DNA from: Vigna angularis
Taxonomy: Eukaryota > Streptophyta > Magnoliopsida > Fabales > Fabaceae
DNA: 64,000 bases
Direction: 5' to 3'
NCBI RefSeq assembly: GCF_016808095.1
Contig: NC_068975.1
Coordinates: 23,257,501-23,321,500 of the forward strand
Shown here: one piece after another, positions 12,455-23,319 of the stretch
How the letters are laid out: each line of letters opens with the position of its first letter
Numbering within the stretch: position 1 is the stretch's first letter
Notes under the pieces: model-generated
Told to the model about the DNA's origin: nothing
What the model saw: only the letters and a program-made list of their open reading frames with translations
The model's database searches: none
Program-made: the position numbers and the translations under genes

Positions 12455-13325
12455 TAATTACAAATCTGAACCAATCAAACTAATAACCAACATGTTTAAC
12501 TCATACGGTAAAATTTTCAGTCCAATCCAACGGTTAATGAGGCGGAAATCATAATTTTTGTATAAATGATCCAAAAACATAAATTAAGCAATATTAAGAT
12601 CCCTGAGAAGATACGAAACTAATATCTATAAATCTGTATCTCCGATTTAAAATCTGAACAGTCAAAGTATGACACTATCTTTTAGAAACAACATATTAAA
12701 ATTTCAGGGTAATCCAACGGCTAACTAAGTAGATATGGAGGTTTTACCGAGGTAACTCAGAGACAGAAATTTAAGTGGTTCACGGTTAAATTCAAAATGC
12801 GGAATGAATTCCTATAATCACAGACATCGAATTCCAAATCTGAACGGTCAAGATCACTTAATATGTCTTATGAACTACGTACTAAAGTCTGGGCTCAATC
12901 TAACGGTAAATTAAATATATATGAAATTTTTACCATGATAACTTAAGAACAGAATTACATTATTCATCCGATTGTTTCAAACTTTCGAAATTTCTTTCTC
13001 TAAACATAGACCTTCAATTACAAATCCGATCGGTAAAATTGTAGTAATATGTCCTAAGAATCATAAATCAAAGTTTGAGGTTGATCTAACGGTTAAATAG
13101 GTCAGAATCTATATTTTACCGAGACAACTCAGTAACAGAACTGCAGGGGTAATTAATTTACTCAAACATGCAGGATTTATTTCTCCAACTACAGACTACT
13201 ATTTTCAAATCCGAACGGTCAAAGTGTAGTAATAGGTCTTAGAATTCACATATTAAAATTTTAGCTAAATCCAACGGTGAAAATAATTAATAGAAATTTT
13301 TCACCACAGTAACTCGAAAATAAGA
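12455..13325. repeat. Degenerate tandem repeat, five units of about 186 bp
   Basis: The motif AATC(C/T)GAAC recurs at 12463, 12651, 12837, 13023 and 13208 (spacings 188, 186, 186, 185). Each unit also carries an ATCCAACGGTTA-like phrase about 80 bp later and a TTTTACCGAG...AACTCAG-like phrase. Divergence is substantial, so the array is old. Confidence 0.8.
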
Positions 13326-14157
13326 AATTATAATCATGAAAACCAAATTTACACAAGTCAATAGATAACTACCATTACCAAAATTTAACATATTCATACT
13401 CGTATTCATGATCATAACAAGAAAGGATTAGCTCCCCTACCTCTTTTCCAATGAAGATTTTCCAACTCTTGGTGCTTTAAATTTCAAGCTTCCTCATTTG
13501 CTTACTTCCAACAACAATCTCTCCTAAGTTTTAGTTTGTGTTCTTTTGTTTTATTAAGGTAAGAAACCATGTATTTAACCTTGAAAATCAGCAGCCTACC
13601 TTAGTGTTTGATGGTTCCTACCACAAAGAAACCACTCCCCCTTAGTCTATGCTTAATGATTACCACACCATCATTTCTACTTTTGTAAGTTTGTCCTATT
13701 TGGTTTCATTGGGTAGAAGTTTTGAGTGGAGTCAACATTTCAAAGTTGCTAGGTGAAAAGAAATGAATCATGAGTGTGTGGGAAAAAGAAGATAAAGTCT
13801 CATTATGGAAGAGAGAAAATTAATATGGTATATTTTCATTACTCAAAATAATGAGTATTTTTACTATAGAAAACTCATATACTAGATGTATATTCTAACT
13901 TGACAAAATATTGATATATATACCCTAGCTATACAATAGATTAAAATAAAATATTAAAATCATATATTCAATATTTTAACATCATATTATTATCATATAA
14001 CAATAAATTTTTATTAATTATGCAACAAAATGAAATAACACATCTTATTACAATTAATTTGGGTCTAACAACTTTCACTATACATTTTTCACACCATAAT
14101 TAATTATTCAAAACCACAACATATAAAAATTATTTTTATTTTTCTATAGGTCTTACA

Positions 14158-14879
14158 TTGTGTCATATAATTGCATCATGTCAATGTTGTGTAACATGAA
14201 AATGTTTATGTCACATGACAATGTCAGTGACACGTGATAAACTTATATGTCACATGTCCATACAAATATCATGTATCAGTCTTTATGTTATATGATAATG
14301 TTTTGTATTTAATTTAGTGCATATATTTTAAATTTTGATTCAATATAATATCATTTTTTAAAATTTAGTCCATGAGACATTGCATCTAGCATATTGGTTA
14401 TTGATATCCTATGATCTAGAATTATTAAGGTGTACTTGTAAATTTTTGGACTCTATGATCATAGTAGAAAATTTTCAAGTGTAAGTTCCTTGAAAGAAAA
14501 TTAGATGTAAATTTAAGTTGAATCAAACTAGTATAAAAATTATATGTTTTTTCCTCTTTTATTAATCTTGTATTTCCTTCATGGTTTGAAAAAGTCTAAA
14601 GAATAAGCATATATGTGATAATTATATTTACATCTTTTATTTTAATGTATAAAATAAGAATTAGACGAGGAAAAATAATTTTAGAAAAAAAAAAGTCTAC
14701 GCTAACCAATGAGAGATGGGAATCAATTTCTATGAAAGAAGTTAGAATTGAGGGCGATTCCTTTGATGCATGGATCTGAGGAAAACGGATTCTCATGTAG
14801 ATTGTATTCAAAATATGAATACAAGAAAACCTACTTATGAATATGTATTCACATTGCTTTACATCAATTTGTTTAAAAA
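14158..14879. other. AT-rich spacer
   Basis: Only the right TTGTG target duplication at 14158-14162 and anonymous AT-rich sequence are seen; no gene. Confidence 0.5.
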
Positions 14880-17390
14880 AATATACAACGAAACTAAACA
14901 CTATATTATATAACACTTCATATATAATAAATGATGTGGAATCTCAAATAATAAATTCTGAAGATAATTTTAGAAGATGATCTGCATATATTTTTACCGA
15001 CTCTTTTTCGATATCTAAATTTAAACATGGTTTATAGATAACTAATTTTTTTATTAAATATAGATATTGGTAACAAAATAAAAAAACTTTTTCATGATTT
15101 AAAATCAAAATTTTTAAAACTAAACTTTAAATCATATAATAATCTAAAGAAGAATATAAGAATACATCTAATTGTATTATACTAAATAATTATGGAGAAT
15201 TTCCTCTAGGTTAAGTCCTTACAGATTTTCTTTTACCAATGAAGATATATTATGTGTATATAAACTCATGTTCATGTCTTATTTTATGAATGTGAGACTT
15301 TATTTGTAAAAAAAAACTCTTAAACTCTTAAATAATGTATGATGTCCATTATTCTTAAACGATTTCATATTACACTTAGAAGTTTATATGCGGAATTCCA
15401 TTTAACATTTTATATAGGTTATATATAATTAACTGTGTCTGATCTTAGTATTGATGAAAAGAGTGTTTCTCTTTTCTCTCTCTTTCCTTTATTATCCAGT
15501 TTTATTAGTTAGAAAAGAGTAATTGTGTTAGAAAAAAACTCTTAGGGAGAACATGGTTTTGTTTGGAAAGTCTAATTTGCACTTTCTGAGGTGCCAGTCA
15601 ACAGAACATAACACGAATAAACTGTTTTTACATTCAGCATTGTCACATCTAAATTGTATCACCAAGGTTCATCTTGTGCTACCATGAAGACATGGTTGAA
15701 CTCACTTTTCGCCATGTTGGCTCTTCTCTTTCCTTGTCGCAAACTGAATGCTCATTCTTTGCTTTCACTTCTGTAATGTATGATACTTTGTTGCAACTTT
15801 TGGGTGTATCAGTACCTTTATAAGCCTTACAGATATAGCTTAAGAAGTTCTCATAATCCTGCAACCACAAAATTTTGCAAGCACTGTTGAATTTCCTGTA
15901 CATTCATAATTTCATTGATTATATTACACAAACTTACATACATGTAAAGCACAAATTTCACTGCCATAAATTGTTTGCTAATTAGAGTATATGTATATCT
16001 AAGTGAAAAAGTTCAGAAACTGAGAATAATACGTGTTTCATCCAATATAAAACTGCAAAAACAGACCTCATAGAGTGGCTCTCCATCCACAACTACCCAT
16101 GGAACATACTTGTGAGGAGGCTGCAAAGCATCTGTTTCAGCTGCATATTGTAGCTCCAGCTGCATATAAAGATGGTAACCTTATTAGCTGCATCTCTATA
16201 ACTGTTCAAATTCTCTAATTCCCAACTTTCCACAAGATAGTTTCACTTACTAATGTTAGTAAAATTTTCATGTTCCTCGAAAACAATAAGAGAAGAAAAA
16301 GGTTGTTTAAAAACATTAACGCCATATTAGGATAAACCTCCCCATGTTAGACTCACACCCAATAACACTCTCAGTGACAAGAAGGTAGCACAGGAACAAG
16401 AACTAAATCACAGAAAAACACCAACCTGTTTTCCATGTTCACTAATATAACACTGCTTAATAGGTTCGGGATCCAGATGCAGTGTCTCATAGCAAGATTC
16501 CCACTCGTTGACCCTTCGCTGATGCACAAAATCCTCAACACAGTAGATGAACTGAAAATGCTTGCCCTGTGAAAAAAACAAACGGAGAAGAAGCTCGAGT
16601 TACATAAATAAACAATCACAACAACGGATACACATGCAAAGCAAATCACTGTTACAGTGAACCAACACAACAAGATTACTCCTTTTCTTTTTCAACCGAC
16701 CCTAATTATCACAGTGCTGCTACCCCCATTAAAGCACTAATTGGATAGACTTGGAAAAAATAAAAAAGGAAAGCTGCAAGAAAATTGTTACCAGTTCAGG
16801 CCAAATATCAATTGCACAGGCTTCAACTGTATTCAGCAAGCACTCATTTGGTCCATGCTGCAATGAAAATTAAAGAATAAATAAATAAATACAAAAAATT
16901 AATAAAAGGTAAAATTGGGTAAAAAAGGGTACCTGGCAGTTGAAGGTGTGGTTGGATCGAAGTTTTGCATTGCCCCAAGGAACGAATTTGAGGTTAACGA
17001 TGGGGACGAGGTCAGTAGTGAAGATTTTGGGAAGGTGATTGACGATGAAGTTGGCGCTGTATGGGCACAAGCTTTCATAGTACAATTCTAAGGAGACTTT
17101 TGGAGGTTGAGATTTAGATTCAGATTGCGAGAAGAAGGCGAAGAAAAAGAGATACAGGAGGAGAGAAAGAAAGAGGGTGGTGGACCGAGAAATCATGGCT
17201 GAAACTAAAACCGAAACTGAATTTGGGTTCAAGGGGAAATCAGGATCCTGAATTGAATAAAATGTCTGTCAATCCAAGAAGATGTTTATTTAAGATTTAA
17301 ATTACATCCATTTCATTTTATTTGTCCCAATTGATAAATTCAAATTAATATTAGCCATAATAAAAACATAAAAAAAAATAGTTTCCTATG
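14880..17390. repeat. Segmental duplication, copy B (GILT gene and flanks)
   Basis: Partner of 8165-10640 in the same orientation. Intron positions and phases are identical, and all exons except the last are equal in length. Scattered indels and substitutions in introns and flanks indicate a duplication that is not very recent. Confidence 0.85.
15679..17196 (-). CDS. GILT: GILT-like thiol reductase, copy B (247 aa, 5 exons)
   Basis: Exons, in minus-strand order: 16933-17196, 16792-16857, 16426-16566, 16067-16159, 15679-15858, all GT-AG and phase 0. The signal peptide is about residues 1-26. The signature [16 protein letters not shown] is at residues 87-102. The active-site motif is C44-P-Y-S47, again lacking the second cysteine, so this loss probably predates the duplication. 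A TTG-to-TAG change (TTG in copy A) ends the protein after MSSW, 11 residues before the copy A C-terminus. The first in-frame ATG is at 17196; the frame upstream is open but has no ATG. Otherwise the gene looks intact and probably expressed. Role as for copy A; divergence of function between the two cannot be judged from sequence. Confidence 0.9.
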
Positions 17391-17740
17391 TTTTACAGGG
17401 CAAAAATAAGATATTTTAATATATTTTCATTGTTTAATTCAATTAAAGATTACATAGGAGTAAAAATGGTTACAGAAAAACACAGAATAATATCTCATGT
17501 CGGAATATCTTGCATGTTTGCCATCTACCGAATAGATTCAGCAGTCACAGTCTCTTACTATCACAAAAGGCCACGTGTCCTAGGTTTTTCTATCATTTTT
17601 TTTTTCTGTTCAGAAAAAATAAAGTATCAATTTTTAATATGATTTTAGTACGGCCACAATTTTATCTTTTCTGTTTCTTAACTGGCTGTGTACCGTTTTG
17701 CACCTGATTTAAAAGGGTTGTTCTCCCTACGTTACTCATA
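17391..17740. other. Short intergenic spacer
   Basis: No conserved feature is seen. The frames at 17388-17707 have no recognisable similarity and overlap one another. Confidence 0.5.
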
Positions 17741-18768
17741 AGGGATGGCAAATAAATCTATGTATGCGGATAAACTCATGGATAGTTATTATTTATGAAT
17801 ATTTATTATCAACGAGTAATAGGTATTTTAATATTCATTTTTAAACGGGTTGGATGCGAGTATTATACTATTTAATATGCGAATACTCGTGGATAAAACC
17901 CACAATGGATAGTTATTATTTGCGAATATTTATTACTCGCAAATAACGGGTAATAGGTATTTTAATACCCGTTTTTAAACGGGTCGGATGCAGGTATTAT
18001 ATTATCTAATATGCGGGTATTATACTCTCTCTTGGTTCTGATTGGGGTTTTGTTTCGATTTAAGATTTGAAATTAGGGTTTTATTTGTTTTCTGTTTTTG
18101 GGGGTTTCTTTTTGTATGTTTTGATTCGCGTTTTGGGAATTCGTTTCTTGATTTCTTCCCTATTGATTGATGACGTGATTTTGGGGTTATGATTCGAATA
18201 AGTGTTGTGAGTTTTTTTGGATTTTAGTTCATTGATGCAGATTGGATTTTTGAAGACCCTGATGGTTATCGCAGTTTCTAGATTTTTGTGATTGCGGTCG
18301 TTTCCGAAATTTGGGTTTAAGGTTCCTCTTTGCGTTCTCTTGGAAATTCTTTATCTCTTTGTTTCTTGATAGGTATTTGTGGGTTAATCCTGTGACTAAA
18401 TTGCGACTTCAGTTACTGAGTGTTTCTTCCTCATGTTTTTTTTTCAAAAGTTTTTTAGTATTTGTTTTCTTTAACTTGTTTAAAAATTATATTGTGTCTT
18501 TTTAATATGTAGCAAATATATTAAATTGTTCTCTTTAACTTGTAATTTAATTTAAACCTTATTTAAAAATTTACAAAATATATTTTTTAAATATTTGTGG
18601 GTTGAAAACAGGTATCAACCGAATATCCGCGGGTTGAAAAAAATCCGCGGATTTTTTTTATTCGGATATCCAGCGAGTAGCGGGTCGGGTAGCAGGTACG
18701 GATTTTTGCATGCGGGTCGGATTGCGGGTAGACATTATCCGTGTCCGACTCGACCCGTTGTCATCCCT
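17741..18768. mobile_element. hAT-like non-autonomous element with a captured-looking insert
   Basis: The ends are AGGGATGGCAA (17741) and TTGTCATCCCT (ending 18768), an imperfect terminal inverted repeat of the GGGATGRCAA type. Subterminal DNA on both sides repeats ACGGGT(C/T)GGAT, GGATATCC and CCGCGG-like motifs. The middle (about 18030-18450) differs in character: TTAGGGTTTT and TTTCGATTT phrases resemble a plant 5' leader intron, and 18241-18275 between AG and GT-like borders reads as an open DWIFEDPDGYR peptide. No matching 8-bp target duplication is visible (tactcata against acgtcttt). Confidence 0.5.
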
Positions 18769-18776
18769 ACGTCTTT

Positions 18777-19200
18777 ACACTTCACAATTTTTTTTAATTC
18801 CAACTATATCCTTGTTGAGAAACCTTCCTCTGTGGCATCTCAACTTTGAAACCCTACACCCTTTTGGACTCTTTCGCGCTCCTTCCCTGCTCTCCTTCTG
18901 CCTTCTCAACTTTGAAATCCTATCAACATATACTCCTAAAATACCACTCTCAGTTTAGAGAGGCTTAGATAAAGTTTATTATGAATGCAAATTCAAATTC
19001 TATAAGTAAAAGATTTCCCCATCACAACCATTCATTCTATCACAATAACACTATCACAATAACACTGACAGCAAGGGACAACAAAAAGGAGAACTATGCA
19101 TAAAACATCATAATTTAGTACAAAATGGGGAGATTGAATAATCTCTGCCGAGAAAATCCATTAATCATAAAACATCTCAAATACATAGGGAGGTTAAAAA
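18777..19200. other. Intergenic spacer
   Basis: No gene or element is recognised in this stretch. Confidence 0.4.
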
Positions 19201-19445
19201 AAACTATGCACAGTAAACGAAAATGAACACCCAGTTCAAAGTGTAAAAATACAGTGAACCGCAGTTCGAAGTGCGCTACCATTGAACCACACTTCGAAGT
19301 GTGGTTAAGGTTTTTAAGATGCACAATGAAACCGCAGATTGAAGTGCGCCACCATTGAAGTGGTTAAGGTTTTTAAAATGCACAGTGAAACCACAGATTG
19401 AAGTGCGCCACCAATGAACCACAATTCGAAGTGCGGTTACGGTGT
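19201..19445. repeat. Palindrome-containing repeat, about three degenerate units
   Basis: Units of roughly 70-90 bp repeat GAAGTGCGCCACCATTGAA and GTTAAGGTTTTTAA(A/G)ATGCA phrases. A perfect 22-bp palindrome with half AACCACACTTC occupies 19285-19306, and imperfect versions recur in the other units. It is likely part of a MITE or other non-autonomous element whose ends I cannot place. Confidence 0.65.
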
Positions 19446-22400
19446 TTAACTATTAAACCAACCTCTTCTTCGAGCTTTCTGTGACCACTTCTTCAAGCTT
19501 TCTGTGATCACCTTCTTCTCGTCCAATATCCACAGCACCACCAACACGCAATACAACCACTACACTCTATAACCTCTCAACTCTCAACCCAGAAAAAAAT
19601 CAAACACTAAAGATGCTAGTCTCATGCAAGTGAAAAAACTGCAAGAGAGAAAGGAGGCGCAAGCATACTAGGGTTTATACAATCAGGACAAAAGTTGGTG
19701 GTTAAGAGGATGATTAAGAGTTAAGACATCATTAAGTTATTATTAATTCTGTTTTAACTTTAATAAATGAAGGATAAATATATAAATTTGGAGGTGCATG
19801 TGTAGATGACGAGTATTATATATTTAAAATTACTAGAAAACTTTTTAAAATATTACTTAAATTATATCTGAATTTATGGTTTTAGTTCGAAGTAGGAGGT
19901 ACTCACTTAGTTAATGATTTTGACTTTTTGTCATAGAAAATTGGCACTTATCAACTTTTTAATTTTTTTTTCGGCTTTTAAATTAAAGAAGAAAACAGTG
20001 ATGGTTTAACTTTTTTTATAATAAAGAATTATATGATTTCAATTATCTTATTTACTTATTTTATGTATTTTATTACAAAAAATTTCCCACCGGACCGTTT
20101 TTGGTTTTCAATCTTTATTTCTGAACAAACTTTATTTTCTAAAATATCATCTTTTACTTTTCTTGGAGAGTTGAATTTGCTTCTTTGTTTTTTTTTCTTT
20201 TTTTTGCAGCACCATTTTCTTTGTTGGAATTTAGTTCTTCGATGGCCAAATTTTGGGTAGGATTTGAGTTTTTTTTTTTTCTAATAAGTTTGGGGAGAGA
20301 AAGGATTCCTGCTAGTTTTTTTTTCATTGGAATTTGTTTTCAGGAACAGTTGTTGTGGAGTAGTCAGGGAAAAGGAAAACGAAAAGTGAAAAGTGAAAAG
20401 AAAATTATTAAAAATAATATATTGAATGGATAAATTTAATTTAAAAAATATTTAAATTTGTATAGAATAAAATTTAATTAGTTTTAAAGAGAAAAGAAAT
20501 TAAAAATTATGTAAACTGAAAATATAATATGATTTTGTAGATAAAAATTAATTGAGAATGAATAAAAAACAATTTAGGAAGAATAAATTAAATAAATAAC
20601 AAAAACTCATAAAAAATAAAAAAACAATTTCAAGAGAGCATAAACTCATCCACAATAAAGTAAATCTTCATTTTATATTTGGTAGTTCATTTATAAAAAC
20701 TATTCAAAATTATTTTCAACCATTATAGTAACAACAACAAATATCTAAATTTTTTGACAAATTTAAGACTTATTTCGGTCTTTTACAAAATTATATTATA
20801 TTTCAGCTCACACAAATTTTTAAATTACTTTTTCAAACTAATTAAATTTTACTCAAAATTAAATATATTTTTAATTATTGAACTTTCACTATAAATTAAA
20901 TTTTATTTCTGATTTAAATTTTGAATCAGTTTGGTCTTTAAACTAAATTTTATTAATAGTATATACATAGCAAAAATGGAAATAAAACTTTGGTCCTTAC
21001 CAATAATAAATAGTTATGGATTTTTATTTTATATGTTGTTTAATTTTTCTGTGAATTTTATCAGAAAAATACTCGATAAAAAAAGTATATTGTACTCGTC
21101 GGTCTCTAAGATTTTAAATCTAATATCACTTATGAGTCTTTTTAAAATAAAATTTATTATAATTTCCAAATTTTTTATTTTTTAATATTAAACTTAAACC
21201 TACATTTTATTTTTTCTTTCCTATCTTATTTTTCTCTATCAACCACAAAACGGAGAAGCGCCGGACTTGCTACAATGATCCCTTTATCAGGCAAATGTAT
21301 TTTGTTAATATAGATGAAAATCCAAAGTGGGAGTGTTCACAATTCGTGTTATGATTATCATCATAAGAAACTTGCCCACCTTTTAAATAAGAAAAAATAT
21401 TATTTCACATACACAATTCTTTTACATTTATTTGATATTATATTTTTTAAAAAACTAAAAAAAATTACTTTTTAAAAATATTTTACTTTTATTAAATGTG
21501 TAAAATAAATGTCAATATTTCATGTTATCTTACTCTTTAAACAATAAAATAATGTTAGAGTCTTGAAACCAAAGAAAAACTGAAAAACCATTTCAGAAAT
21601 TTTACAAAATAGAACACGTGTAAAATAGGTACACAACACAAATGTTTAATCAAAAAATCCCAAAACCAAGCTTTTACAACAGAATTAAGAATGAAGAAAA
21701 TTAATTGAATAATACGAAATTATTAATTAACTGTATTACATATTGAACCAAAAAATTCAACTATTTATAATTAAAATTGAATTGTATTATTTTATATTTC
21801 AATTTTAAAAAATTGATCTCTAAAATTATAATTCAATTAATTACTGATTAACTTAAACTAATTTATTTTATACTTTTTTATCTTTTAAAGTTGTAGTTAA
21901 GTTGATTATTGCTAATTAAATCAAATTTGATTGAATTCAATCGATTTTTGTCTAAAGTTAATGTGCTAAATTAGACAAATTTTTGATAACCAACTCGATT
22001 AAATTTTAGTTAAGATTCACTTAACTAATTTTCGATCGTGTCTGACTTGATTGAAATTGATTGATTTTTTATTAGGATTGTCTTAATCATTCACGATCGT
22101 CCCGATCAAATTTTATTGATTTTTAATCAGTGTTAGCTCAGTTAAATTCGACTCATTAACTTATTCATATGGTGTTTGATTGATATATCCGACATCGATT
22201 AAGAGTTCTTATATCACAAACTCATTATTTTCCCCTAGGCGAAATTGGCCTCCTAGAGGAAGTGAAAGTTTAGAGAGGAACAAAGCCTAATAGCACCCAA
22301 TTAAGTCTGAAATTTACTAGATGCAGGCTTTATTAGAAAAGTTATTGGAAAAGAAAGTGACAAAACTCATTGAAGAAGGCTATCCCGATTGTCAAAATTT

Positions 22401-23300
22401 GATCATGGCCACGTGGATAAAAGGATCATATGTAAAACTTGAAAAAGTTAATACGGAAGATTGCTTGTTACGTTGAAAAAAATATATTGTTAGATGATAA
22501 AGAATATAACCATTTATTTAGACAAAATTTAATTTTACATAAAAAATATAAAAACTAAAATCATATATAGTTTTAAAAATACTATATTTTCTATCATTGA
22601 TACTGTTTAGTGATGTTTTTTAATTATTACACATAAACCTTAAATAAACAAAAAGTTTTAAAATGAAAATCATTAATTTATAAATAGTTATATCCATCTT
22701 TTCAAATTCAATAACAAACACTTATTTAATAACAAGGGTAAATATGATATTTTATAAAATATCAAATAACACTTATATATAAAACATGCAGTTCAATAAG
22801 AGGACACCTTCACACCATGATTCAAACGGTCCAATTTCCCACTCTTAAGTATTATATTTGAATAAAATAATTGCTTAACCAATTATTATAAATATTTCTC
22901 ATCATGTGAAATTATGTGGATGTTTCTCTTTGGAGAATATTTATACATACTTTGACCCAAGGAAGCTACCATATTAAGCTAACTAGATGTATCCTTAGAT
23001 ATAAATTACACTGCCTAAATTCTATAAACTTACTATTCATTTGGTAAAAAAATCAATATAGATGTTATTATTATTATTTGGTAAAAGAATTCATCAGATA
23101 TATCTTCCATTTTCCATTTCCATTAAATGCAGGGGCAACTCATCTAACTTTGATTGATGTGAAGTTTGGCTTTCTCCATGGCTAGATGTCATTTCTTCCC
23201 TCATATAAAAACATACATGAGGTGCCCAACCTACATATTTGCAAGAAGGTCAAGAAACCAGACGTGGTTAGAAATCAAAAAATAGTAAAATAGTTTTTTC
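19446..23300. other. AT-rich intergenic DNA with weak retroelement traces
   Basis: No intact gene is seen. The frames near 20033-20433 and 20931-21185 are T-rich and low-complexity. Around 22320-22380 a plus-strand reading gives LLEKLLEKKVTKLIEEG, and around 23131-23270 DVKFGFLHG followed by a VPNLHICKKVKKP-like string faintly recalls Copia reverse transcriptase. Both are too decayed to annotate as elements. Confidence 0.4.
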
Positions 23301-23319
23301 TAGCATAAATAAAAAAACA

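Larger units (their letters stand above)
11228..14157. mobile_element. Solo-LTR-like element, 2.93 kb, with 5-bp target duplication
   Basis: The element starts TGTAACACC and ends GGTCTTACA, giving TG...CA ends as in LTRs. It is flanked by the perfect 5-bp direct repeat TTGTG (11223-11227 and 14158-14162). No gag, protease, integrase or reverse transcriptase similarity is seen inside, which fits a large solo LTR left by recombination, probably of a Ty3/gypsy type, or a non-autonomous element. It holds two unrelated tandem arrays (11733-12168 and 12455-13325). It lies between the two GILT copies and is absent from their homologous flanks, so it is likely younger than the duplication. Confidence 0.65.

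Noticed and set aside
22320..23270. Retroelement relics near 22320 and 23131
   Set aside because: Short faint matches only; no ends, no continuous domain and frame broken, so not listed as an element.
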